Source: CAXGUU01 sp964012875
GTDB taxonomy: Bacteria > Pseudomonadota > Gammaproteobacteria > Ga0077536
DNA length: 22,825 bases
Assembly (NCBI GenBank): GCA_964012875.1
Contig: CAXGUU010000015.1
Location: 1-22,825 of the forward strand
Reading direction: 5' to 3'
Part shown: in pieces, positions 7,275 through 14,193 of the stretch
Numbering within the stretch: position 1 is the stretch's first letter
Layout of the letters: every line of letters begins with the position of its first letter
The notes under the pieces: model-generated
The model's database searches: none
The model's input: only the letters and a program-made list of their open reading frames with translations
What the model was told of the DNA's origin: nothing
Program-made: the position numbers and the translations under genes

Positions 7275-8654
7275 ATGAAAAAGCCGCGGATGTTGTTAAA
7301 CGCGTTTACGATGAATTGCGTCACTCATCAATCGCCCGGCCTGTGGGTACGCGAAGACAATCGCGCCGCCGATTACAAGAAACTCGACGTCTGGGTGGAC
7401 CTGGCGAAGCTCCTCGAGCGTGGCAAATTCGACGCCCTGTTTCTGGCGGATGTTGTGGGTGTCTATGACGTTTTCAACGGCGACCGCGAAGCCGCGGCGC
7501 GGACGGCAACTCAGCTGCCGGTCAATGATCCAATGCTGCTGGTGCCGGCCATGGCTCACGCCACAGAGCACCTCGGCTTTGGTTTTACCAGCGGCATGAT
7601 GCAGTACCCGCCGTTCTCCTTTGCACGCCTGATCTCGACCCTGGATTTCATCACCGACGGTCGCATTGCCTGGAACATTGTCACGTCCTATCTGGAAAGT
7701 GCAGCTCGCGCTTACGGTATGGAAGGCCTGCCCGATCACGACGAGCGCTATGAAATTGCCGACGAGTACTGCGAAGCGGTCTACAAACTATGGGAAGCCA
7801 GCTGGGCGGACGACGCGGTCGTGAAAGATCGCGATCAGGGGATTTACTCAAACCCCGAGCGGATCTTGAACGTCAATCACAACGGTAAGCATTTCACGGT
7901 CAACGGTTGTCACTTGACTGAACCCTCGCCGCAACGAACCCCCATCCTGTTTCAGGCCGGGGCATCTCCGCGCGGTCGCGCGTTTGCCGCGAAACATGCC
8001 GAGTGCTGTTTCTTTCTCGGTCCGAATGCCAGGGTGGACGGTGAATATATTGCTGATGTACGCAAGCTGGCAGCACAGGCTGGCCGCGATCCCGATGACA
8101 TCAAGGCTTACGCCTATATGAAGATCATAACCGGCGGCACCGAGCAGGAAGCACAGGAAAAGTACGACGAGTACTACGAGCAAATCAGCTACGACAGCGC
8201 AATGGCCCTGATGAGCGGTTGGTCGGGACTTGATTTCGGCTCGCTCGATCCGGATACGAAAATCGAATACGTCGACACCAACGCCATGCGCACGATGTTG
8301 CAGGGCTTTGCCGAAGCGGATCCTGATCGCGACTGGACCGTCAGAGATGTCGCCAAGTACGCCGGTATTGGCGGGGCGGGTCCGGTACTCGTGGGTGCAC
8401 CTGAACAGATTGCCGACCAGCTTGGGGCGTGGTCAGACCACGGTATCGATGGTTTTAATATTGCCTATGGCGTGACCCCAGGGTCATTCGAGGACTTCAT
8501 CGATGGAGTGGTGCCCATCCTGCAGCAGCGTGGTCGCGTGCAAACCGAGTACAGTGAAGGCACCTTGCGAGAGAAACTCTACGGACCGGGTCGTAGTCGA
8601 TTACCGCTGCCTCATCCGGCAGCGCAGATACGCGAAGCGGCCTGGGGTAAATAG
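7275..8654 (+). CDS. LLM flavin-dependent monooxygenase, NtaA/SnaA/DszA type (paralogue of the enzyme at 3016-4386)
   Basis: 459 residues from the ATG at 7275, whose opening LNAFTMNC and HQSPGLW matches the start of the paralogue at 3016; GGGGAGAAGG lies directly upstream. An in-frame ATG at 7233 would add 14 unmatched residues and sits on the likely -10 box. The conserved NtaA-family regions are all present: NDPMLLVPAMA, GRIAWNIVTSYLESAA, QAGASPRGRAFAA, GGWSG-like MSGWSGLDFG and GPVLVGAPEQIADQL. By eye about two thirds of positions agree with the operon enzyme, with clear differences at residues 65-85 and at the C-terminus, so the pair may act on related substrates or successive steps. It is followed by 130 bases and a convergent DUF1329 gene. 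A partner flavin reductase is not seen. Confidence 0.91.
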   Translation: MKKPRMLLNAFTMNCVTHQSPGLWVREDNRAADYKKLDVWVDLAKLLERGKFDALFLADVVGVYDVFNGDREAAARTATQLPVNDPMLLVPAMAHATEHLGFGFTSGMMQYPPFSFARLISTLDFITDGRIAWNIVTSYLESAARAYGMEGLPDHDERYEIADEYCEAVYKLWEASWADDAVVKDRDQGIYSNPERILNVNHNGKHFTVNGCHLTEPSPQRTPILFQAGASPRGRAFAAKHAECCFFLGPNARVDGEYIADVRKLAAQAGRDPDDIKAYAYMKIITGGTEQEAQEKYDEYYEQISYDSAMALMSGWSGLDFGSLDPDTKIEYVDTNAMRTMLQGFAEADPDRDWTVRDVAKYAGIGGAGPVLVGAPEQIADQLGAWSDHGIDGFNIAYGVTPGSFEDFIDGVVPILQQRGRVQTEYSEGTLREKLYGPGRSRLPLPHPAAQIREAAWGK

Positions 8655-8706
8655 GTGGTCTGGCCCTGGCGTCGGGCAGGTCAATCCGCTGCAACAATGG
8701 GTTCGA

Positions 8707-8722
8707 GGCGTGTTGAGACGCC
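8707..8722. terminator. Short hairpin between convergent genes
   Basis: GGCGT (8707-8711) and ACGCC (8718-8722) form a 5-bp stem with a 6-base loop in the 130-base gap between the convergent LLM and DUF1329 genes. There is no T-run in either direction. A bidirectional 3' end signal is plausible only from position. Confidence 0.2.
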
Positions 8723-8784
8723 GGTAAGGACATCGTACAGGCATTGGCCCCTGCCGCGCCTGAATAGCTGGAAAGCCTGGTTGA

Positions 8785-10110
8785 CTAGCGACCGCTGGTG
8801 AGGTTCGAAACGTCGAATATCCGCCGCACCTTCGATGGGCTCACGGCTTCATAGGTCGCCTGGGTGCCGTCGGGTTCCCGTGAAATCGTGGTCCGCCGGT
8901 TCTTAAGGTCAATACCGACCAGGGCGGCCCAACGGTGTGTAGAGCTCGAGGCCTCAGCCGCGGCCGGGTCTTCGACATCGTCGCGTTCGTAACTGGTGTA
9001 GATGACCTTCCACAGGCGGTCTTCGCGGTCGAAAATAAGAGACGTCGCGGTATTGAATGTTTCGGCGTCGATAAAGTGAATGCGACGGCCATAAGGATGA
9101 TCTTTCCACTTCGGTACAAGCTCGACCACGTAACACGGTCGCAGCTGCCAGCGGTCATCGGGAATGTGACTCATGGGGCCGAAGTAACGCTGTTGTTCGT
9201 GACGTGATGCGCTGACATGCAGCAGCACTTTGCGTCCCAGGTAGCGCCAATCGTAGTCCATTACGCGCCCGGAGAAGCCTTGAAGATCGTCGAAGGTATA
9301 TTCGGTACCCATAAAACTGTCCGAGCGTTCTTTGGCGGACAGTCGGCGCACCCGGCGCTCGGTCGGCAGGTAGGAATACACCTGGTCACCTTCGTGTGGA
9401 TCCAGTGATCGCTCGACCACGAACTGCGCGCCGGCGACGTCGAAAGGGTCAACGATCTTCATGTACTCCTTCCAGTACAGCTTGTCGGCGTCGTCGACAT
9501 CCATGCGATAGTCATCGTCAGCGAGATGGGCGAGTTTGCTCAGATAAACGCGACGGTAGTACAGCGTCATCGAGCGCATGACATTGCCGCCGCCGTCCAT
9601 GCCGGCGGTCTGAGTCAGCGCGCCTTCGCCGCCCGGCTCGACGTAGCTGACCAGAATGTCGGTCTCGTAGCCATAGTGCTGCCAACGAAAAATGTGACTC
9701 CATGCGAGCATGTAGCCCGCTTGATCAGCCGGCGCGGTATCAATCTGCTCAGGTGAGAAAGGTTGTCCGGCAACATACGACCCAAGTGCGCCATCGGCGT
9801 CTATTGTTGCGGTACCGGCGAAACGCTCGGTGGCCTCCAGGTAACTGGAATGCGGGAGGTAATGTTCGGTGCTGGCCAGTTCGACCTCGAGTTCGGGAAA
9901 ATCGAATTCGTCGATAAAACCGGGTGGAATGTAGCGCGCAAGATCGGGTAGTTGCTCGATGTCGTAGGAGCCGGCCGGTAAACCGTCGACGGGCGCATCG
10001 GCGTTGGCTTCGAGCCAGCTCGCCACATCACTGAAGCTTACGTCGGCGTTGACCTGGGCGGGCACCAGCAGGGAAGCCCAGAAAAAGGGAACACATAGTC
10101 GCCGGATCAT
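8785..10110 (-). CDS. Secreted DUF1329 family protein
   Basis: 441 residues from the ATG at 10110. An in-frame GTG at 10122 also exists, but AGGTG lies in the bases between the two, a suitable ribosome-binding site for the ATG, and the ATG gives a clean signal peptide: MIRR, a hydrophobic run (LCVPFFWASLLVP), then cleavage after QVNA. The mature protein matches DUF1329 in length and in stretches such as RRVYLSKLAHL, DPFDVAGAQFVVERSLDP, YSYLPTERRVRRLSAKERSDSFMGTEYTFDD, and YVVELVPKWKDHPYGRR. DUF1329 proteins have a LolA-like fold, are periplasmic or outer-membrane associated, and often occur in clusters for hydrophobic or aromatic compound use, usually with a DUF1302 partner; no DUF1302 gene is seen here. 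It is the last gene of the minus-strand group. The molecular function is unknown. Confidence 0.88.
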   Translation of the reverse strand: MIRRLCVPFFWASLLVPAQVNADVSFSDVASWLEANADAPVDGLPAGSYDIEQLPDLARYIPPGFIDEFDFPELEVELASTEHYLPHSSYLEATERFAGTATIDADGALGSYVAGQPFSPEQIDTAPADQAGYMLAWSHIFRWQHYGYETDILVSYVEPGGEGALTQTAGMDGGGNVMRSMTLYYRRVYLSKLAHLADDDYRMDVDDADKLYWKEYMKIVDPFDVAGAQFVVERSLDPHEGDQVYSYLPTERRVRRLSAKERSDSFMGTEYTFDDLQGFSGRVMDYDWRYLGRKVLLHVSASRHEQQRYFGPMSHIPDDRWQLRPCYVVELVPKWKDHPYGRRIHFIDAETFNTATSLIFDREDRLWKVIYTSYERDDVEDPAAAEASSSTHRWAALVGIDLKNRRTTISREPDGTQATYEAVSPSKVRRIFDVSNLTSGR

Positions 10111-10235
10111 TTTGCACCTCACAGCTTCGGGCGGGACAGAAGGACCCTAAAGGACGCGCCGTAGAACGCTACCCGGGGTGCAAGCTTAGCGCAGTAATGA
10201 ACCCGTCGGTTAAGCTCGGCCGGCGTCGAACCTTC

Positions 10236-10928
10236 TCAGACATCAACCTCTTCAGCCCAGGGCAATATCTGATGGCCCTCAATGTAGTTCGCGCCAAGCA
10301 GTTTGACCGGCGCGAGATCGGCCACCGGATCCTGAACGGATGGCGCCATTGACAGCCTCGCTTCACCTTTCAAATCGACCGTAACTGCGGTCGTTTCAGC
10401 CCGCATGACAACGACTTTCTTGAGAGCGGCTTGGGCATGTGAGGCGTGAGGAATGAGTTTCAAAAAAAGCCGTGGAAAGAGTTTGGGCTGATTGAATTCT
10501 TTTCCTGTTACGGTCATGTCGATATCGATCAGGCGCTTGTTGCGGCGTGCGACGTGACCGCTGTAGTGCTCGCCATCGCCACCAAGCGACCAGTCGTCGC
10601 CCCGTTTCATCCGGTAGCCCCAGATTTCCCGCGTACCGGCGTGCACGAGATCGGTACTGGTGTAGCCGTGGATCCAGAAGCCACCGCGGATGCCGCCGTA
10701 TTCAACGTCGGCGATGACCGCGGCATCGTAGTACGGCTCGGTGGGTACCGAGCTATCGAAATACATGACTGAGATTTGTACTGTGCTCGAACAGAGCTTC
10801 AGCGGTGGCGGCACCAGCGGTTGCAGGCGCGCCTCCTCAACTTCGCCAAACACCGCCAGCACCCGGTAATCGTGTTCCCATGGTGGCAACGGGTAAGGTA
10901 GGATGTTGTCTGGTATCAGTTTATCCAT
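10236..10928 (-). CDS. Acetoacetate decarboxylase (ADC) family protein
   Basis: 230 residues from the ATG at 10928, preceded by CGGAG. The frame stays open to 11090, but the extra 54 codons run through a strong inverted repeat and lack family features, so they are left out. The ADC-superfamily pattern is seen as LVPPPLKL near 38-45, ISVMYFDSS and IADVEYGG near 52-79, and HAGTREIWGYRMKRGDDW near 96-113. In classical ADC the W/Y-G-F-P-K-K stretch carries the Schiff-base lysine followed by a second lysine. Here it reads Y-R-M-K, so the first lysine position is Met107 and only Lys108 remains by simple alignment. The enzyme may therefore not be a decarboxylase; some ADC-like proteins perform aldol or hydrolytic chemistry. 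It lies 125 bases upstream of the DUF1329 gene in the same direction. Confidence 0.83.
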   Translation of the reverse strand: MDKLIPDNILPYPLPPWEHDYRVLAVFGEVEEARLQPLVPPPLKLCSSTVQISVMYFDSSVPTEPYYDAAVIADVEYGGIRGGFWIHGYTSTDLVHAGTREIWGYRMKRGDDWSLGGDGEHYSGHVARRNKRLIDIDMTVTGKEFNQPKLFPRLFLKLIPHASHAQAALKKVVVMRAETTAVTVDLKGEARLSMAPSVQDPVADLAPVKLLGANYIEGHQILPWAEEVDV

Positions 10929-11044
10929 GGCGTGACTCCGATTACCGGCAAACGTGATTGAAGCGGTTCCCGCACGCGTCGTCAAAATGTTGTGGTACCT
11001 GAAACATTCGCTGACCCCGAATAAAAGTTGTCTAAAGCCAACAT

Positions 11045-11105
11045 GATTGATTTGCTCGGCAACGGTCACGCCAGCCACGTGACCATCCAACTATCCAAAT
11101 CAATC
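11045..11105. repeat. Nested inverted repeat in the 247-base gap upstream of the ADC-family gene
   Basis: The outer arms GATTGATTTG (11045-11054) and CAAATCAATC (11096-11105) are perfect 10-bp complements. Inside them, GGTCACG (11064-11070) and CGTGACC (11078-11084) are a perfect 7-bp inverted repeat around a 7-base loop. The intervening 9- and 11-base segments do not pair. The element is 117 bases before the ADC start and 71 bases past the HugZ-like stop. It could be a two-site operator for a dimeric regulator, a structured leader, or a cruciform. There is no T-run, so an intrinsic terminator is unlikely. Confidence 0.6.
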
Positions 11106-11175
11106 TTGATCTGACCGGTATTCGGCACGGTCGCGCAAAGCGGCCGGGTTCAGCAAGGGTGCTGTCGGCCTCGCG

Positions 11176-12009
11176 TTATCCGTGAGGCCGGTTTGTCTGG
11201 CGCACCAACAGTGCTCGCGCGCGGCTGACCAATTCGACCAGGGCCGGACGGACCTCATCAGGCGAGTTGAGGGCGGAATCAAACGCCACTCTGACCGGGC
11301 GCGCGCCTTCAGCCGTTTCGATCGACATTTCGAAGCCGTACCTGTCGATACCCACCATGGCGACGTCGCTGAAATCTCGAGCGCGGCTGAAGGCCAGGCA
11401 ATATTCGCGCAATGCGCCGGCGTGATCGTCGTTCATGTGCGCAAGAACGCCACTTGCGGCCGCAGCGATCGGATCGGGTTCTGCCCCGTACCAATCATCG
11501 ACACTGACCCAGGACATGCGCCCGAACCCGCCGATGTAGCGGAGTGACTCGACATTGAGCCGCCAAAATGAAAAATCGCCGAATTCGAGATAGTACCCGG
11601 CTTGCGGGTGGGACCTGAGATAGTCGTCGCGTGCGTTGCTGGCGTCGTTCTCAAGACGTTCAGCCTGCCCCAGCAGGGTGATCCGGCCGAGCGCCAACGG
11701 GTTGTCTTCGCCGGCTTCTGTAAGCAGAAGTGAACAACGATTATCCGCGGCCAGATTCCGGGTGTGTTCGGCCAGGGCGCTGATCAAAAAAATCGGGCTG
11801 CCGTCCGACAGGGCAGTCGTCACGAGAGAACCGTAGGGATGGCCGGCAGGCTCTGACTCGTCGTTCAGCAGGGTGCACAAGGTACCGCTGGTGATCCCCG
11901 CTGCGAGAGTACGCGCGCGTTCGGCATGGGTGGGCGCGGGGATGTCAGGGTCGTAAAGATATTCCTGCGTGGCACGCGATCCGGCGTGGAAGTTTTCGCT
12001 ACTACTCAT
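11176..12009 (-). CDS. HugZ-like protein: FMN-binding split barrel plus DUF2470 domain
   Basis: 277 residues from the ATG at 12009; a TTG at 12018 in frame is an alternative start. The N-terminal two thirds resemble the pyridoxamine-phosphate-oxidase split barrel: GTLCTLLNDE near 42, PYGSLVTTALSDGSPIFLISALAEHTRNLAADNRCSLL near 58-95, GRITLLGQAERL near 107, and FGDFSFWRLNVESLRYIGGFG near 142-162. The C-terminal part from about residue 190 (VLAHMNDDHAGALREYC) matches DUF2470, the domain that follows the barrel in HugZ/HutZ heme-utilisation proteins and in the chloroplast GluTR-binding protein. Family members bind heme or flavin and act in heme breakdown or as stress-protective reductases. No heme transport genes are nearby, so an iron-acquisition role is not supported by context. 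A 20-bp palindrome sits 16 bases upstream of the start. Confidence 0.85.
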   Translation of the reverse strand: MSSSENFHAGSRATQEYLYDPDIPAPTHAERARTLAAGITSGTLCTLLNDESEPAGHPYGSLVTTALSDGSPIFLISALAEHTRNLAADNRCSLLLTEAGEDNPLALGRITLLGQAERLENDASNARDDYLRSHPQAGYYLEFGDFSFWRLNVESLRYIGGFGRMSWVSVDDWYGAEPDPIAAAASGVLAHMNDDHAGALREYCLAFSRARDFSDVAMVGIDRYGFEMSIETAEGARPVRVAFDSALNSPDEVRPALVELVSRARALLVRQTNRPHG

Positions 12010-12024
12010 ACCCTGCAAGCTACC

Positions 12025-12044
12025 ATCCGCACCATGGCGCGGAT
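12025..12044. promoter_or_regulatory. 20-bp near-perfect palindrome just upstream of the HugZ-like gene
   Basis: ATCCGCACCATGGCGCGGAT reads the same on both strands at 18 of 20 positions; only the 12031/12038 pair breaks symmetry. It begins 16 bases before the start codon at 12009, a position where a bound dimer would block transcription or translation initiation. It is a good operator candidate for a repressor encoded outside the window. On the minus strand it also contains an ATG that opens a nine-codon frame ending in a TGA overlapping the gene's own ATG. Confidence 0.5.
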
Positions 12045-12133
12045 AGTGGCGGCATTAAGGTTCTGCAGCGGGCAGGGACATGACCTGCCGTTTGGCCTCC
12101 GCGCAGGGTGTTGAGCCCTGGACAGACCAGAGC

Positions 12134-13420
12134 CTAAAAGAACACAAAGGAGCGCACCACGACGTTACGGCGACAAGGCGCATCTTTCGGTGCAGTCGGG
12201 TCAACGCAGGCCGTGTGGAACGACCAGCGCGAGACAGAGCCGTCGGTGACCGAGTCGTAACACTTCAACATGGACACTTCATGCGGTTGTTGCTGCGGTA
12301 TCCAATACCATTCGTGGTCCGCGCGATGCGTGAAACGGGTGGTCTCGCCGACACGATCATCGTAGATGCGGTAGGCGTTGATGTAGGGCTGATCAGAAAA
12401 CGAGGGCCAGGCGCAGAGCACGAACGGGTTCTGCTCGATTGCCGCCATCGGTTTCGCCAGGTTGATCGACATGAAGCGGCGCGACATTTTTTCGTCTGCT
12501 TCGGCCTCGGTGTAATTCTGCTGCCGGCCAAAATTACGCAAATTTTTTGTCAGTAGCTCGCGGCAGCGCACGCGGCCCGAGTTGTCGTTCAAATCATTGT
12601 GCACGATGTTGGCGTAGAACTTGTTGACGCCGGGGTCCTTGTTGTCCTGATCTTCGACCACATCACCCTGGTAGTCCTTGTCAAAAACGTCGTGGTTGTA
12701 AACCAGCGCATCGGTTGCGCCCGGGAAGAAGTCGAGCAGCAGCTTCTCAATTTCCGGGTAGAACACACGTTCGACTTCGTGCGCGTCGTAAAAGTTCTGG
12801 CATTCGGATTCGCAATGCGCGAGTGAAACGCCGAGCTTGTCCATGCTTTCGGGGCTATAGGGCGACAGTCCCGGGTAGTATTCCTTGATGCGGCGGGCGT
12901 CGCGTAACACCTGCGGAAAGTACAAACGCCGTTTGTCGATGTCCTCCTCTTCTTTTGTCAGCGCCTGTTGATCGGTTTCACGCGCCGGATCGCGCCACAA
13001 GGCATTCGAGGTCACAACGGTATAGCTCGGCCGCTCGTCGATGGTGTATTTCAGCGGTAGCACCACACCCCCCTCCGGTGCCGTCATACCGCTCTCGTCG
13101 ATGTGATCGATACACTCCGACCAGCCGCGAAAGCCGGTACCCCATTCGGTTTCGACTGGCCCCGGGGGTGCTGATTCGAGCAAGTCGATAATTGGCTGGC
13201 CGTCGCCCGAGGCAATCTGCGCCAAAGCGTCTTTGGTGGCCTCCGCCGTGCCTGCGTCGCCGTCGACATCGAAAGACATGTAGGAAAGGCCACCGTTGGC
13301 GGCAATCGGCGGTGGCTGGCCGGCCGTGCGCTCAAGCGGCGGCACATAGGGCGTAGCTATCCTGTCATCGCTGCCGACGCTGTCGGCGGTGTCATTCGCG
13401 TTTGCTTCAAGCTGGTCCAT
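12134..13420 (-). CDS. CmcJ/NvfI family oxygenase (putative non-heme Fe(II)/2-oxoglutarate type)
   Basis: 428 residues. The C-terminal 300 match the CmcJ/NvfI/AsaB-type family of fungal and bacterial oxygenases and desaturases. Seen are VVTSNALWRDP near 135-145, DALVYNHDVF near 237-246, NIVHNDL near 271-277 whose His274 and Asp276 fit two iron ligands, AWPSFSDQPY near 337-346, and SRWSFHTACVDPTAP near 398-411 whose His402 would be the third ligand. CmcJ takes part in cephamycin methoxylation and NvfI in fungal terpenoid oxidation. The first 130 residues are extra compared with the usual 270-300 residues; they start with a low-complexity acidic stretch (ANANDTADSVGSDD). The ribosome-binding site is weak. 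It heads the minus-strand group, 124 bases before the HugZ-like gene, and probably oxidises a small molecule related to the neighbouring pathway. Confidence 0.82.
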   Translation of the reverse strand: MDQLEANANDTADSVGSDDRIATPYVPPLERTAGQPPPIAANGGLSYMSFDVDGDAGTAEATKDALAQIASGDGQPIIDLLESAPPGPVETEWGTGFRGWSECIDHIDESGMTAPEGGVVLPLKYTIDERPSYTVVTSNALWRDPARETDQQALTKEEEDIDKRRLYFPQVLRDARRIKEYYPGLSPYSPESMDKLGVSLAHCESECQNFYDAHEVERVFYPEIEKLLLDFFPGATDALVYNHDVFDKDYQGDVVEDQDNKDPGVNKFYANIVHNDLNDNSGRVRCRELLTKNLRNFGRQQNYTEAEADEKMSRRFMSINLAKPMAAIEQNPFVLCAWPSFSDQPYINAYRIYDDRVGETTRFTHRADHEWYWIPQQQPHEVSMLKCYDSVTDGSVSRWSFHTACVDPTAPKDAPCRRNVVVRSFVFF

Positions 13421-13449
13421 AGCAGATCATCCAGTAAATAAGCCCGATA

Positions 13450-13668
13450 TTGGCACAATCGGTGCCGCAGCGCCTAGTACGCTTTGGTCGCATCAAAAAT
13501 TTCGGGGCCTATGTGATTGTCGACGCGACTTCTGATCAGTATTTGGGGGTGGTCTACTCATCTGAAATCGTCGCAGTTGGGCGACCAGAAAATTCGATGT
13601 TCGAAACATTCTACGGAGAACTGCGCAGACGTATCGCGTCCGAGCAGGGCTGGAAGGTCTGCCATTAA
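13450..13668 (+). CDS. Hypothetical 72-residue ORF, doubtful
   Basis: A short frame starting with TTG at 13450 that I do not recognise. It ends in a TAA that overlaps the likely start of the decayed cyclase gene. The composition is ordinary for a soluble protein (YVIVDATSDQYLGVVYSSEIVAVG then an FYGELRRRIASEQGW helix), and no membrane segment or cysteine motif is seen. There is no convincing ribosome-binding site. It lies in the promoter side of the divergent CmcJ-type gene and next to a pseudogene, so it may be a remnant rather than a working gene. Confidence 0.3.
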   Translation: MAQSVPQRLVRFGRIKNFGAYVIVDATSDQYLGVVYSSEIVAVGRPENSMFETFYGELRRRIASEQGWKVCH

Positions 13669-14180
13669 AATTTCGAAAATTCTAACGCTTGTTTTGGCCG
13701 AACTGGTTGGTTCGACGCAGCTGAGAACGGAGCGAGGCGACGTGGCCGTCGGTGAATTTATCGATCGGTATCGCGATCGGATCGTCGACCTCGCTCGGCT
13801 GGATTCAACTGCTTGATGGTGATCCGTAGTCGACGGTTACGTCGACAGAGCCCGTCCGTCGTCTTAGCCCTAAAGGCAATCTCGTATGGGTTTTTGACAG
13901 TTTATCGGCAGCCTACTGGGAATTCGGGCGCTATGAAGAGGGACTGGCAGCTGGCGAACGTCTGGTCGCGCTTGAACCAAGCTATTTCCCGAGCTACGCG
14001 TGGCTCGCGATGAACGCTGTCGGGCTGGGGAGGAAGGACGACGCCTGCGCCGCACTTGCCCAGGGGAAGGCAAAGACGCCGGCGCTTTCTATACAGGCTA
14101 TGCAGGGCTATTTCGACGTCTCCCGACCGCAAATCGAGAAGCGCCGCAATGCGACATTGCGGTCGTTCGGACTCCAATAG
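13664..14180 (+). pseudogene. Adenylate/guanylate cyclase-TPR protein with its middle deleted
   Basis: Two fragments of one protein type survive in different frames. The first, from about 13664 to a TGA at 13814-13816, reads ILTLVLAELVGSTQLRTERGD followed by AVGEFIDRYRDRIVDLAR, the opening of a class III cyclase domain. The first metal-binding residue, normally Asp in the DLVGST motif, is Glu. The second, open from 13830 to a TAG at 14178-14180, reads WVFDSLSAAYWEFGRYEEGL, AGERLVALEPSYFPSYAWLA and so on to RRNATLRSFGLQ, which is the TPR-rich C-terminus of the same protein class. Full-length members have roughly 550-850 residues, so several hundred codons between the pieces are missing. A ribosome-binding site GGAAGG (13652-13657) precedes an ATT at 13664 where a start would be expected, perhaps a decayed ATG. 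The second fragment lacks a start codon and would be missed by ordinary gene callers. Confidence 0.75.
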
Positions 14181-14193
14181 TGAACGACACGTT

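Noticed and set aside
10929..11090. 54-codon N-terminal extension of the ADC-family protein
   Set aside because: It crosses the strong nested repeat and has no family similarity; the ATG at 10928 has its own ribosome-binding site.
12080..12556. 158-codon plus-strand frame opposite the CmcJ-type gene
   Set aside because: Antisense to the conserved C-terminus of a recognised enzyme, with no domain features.
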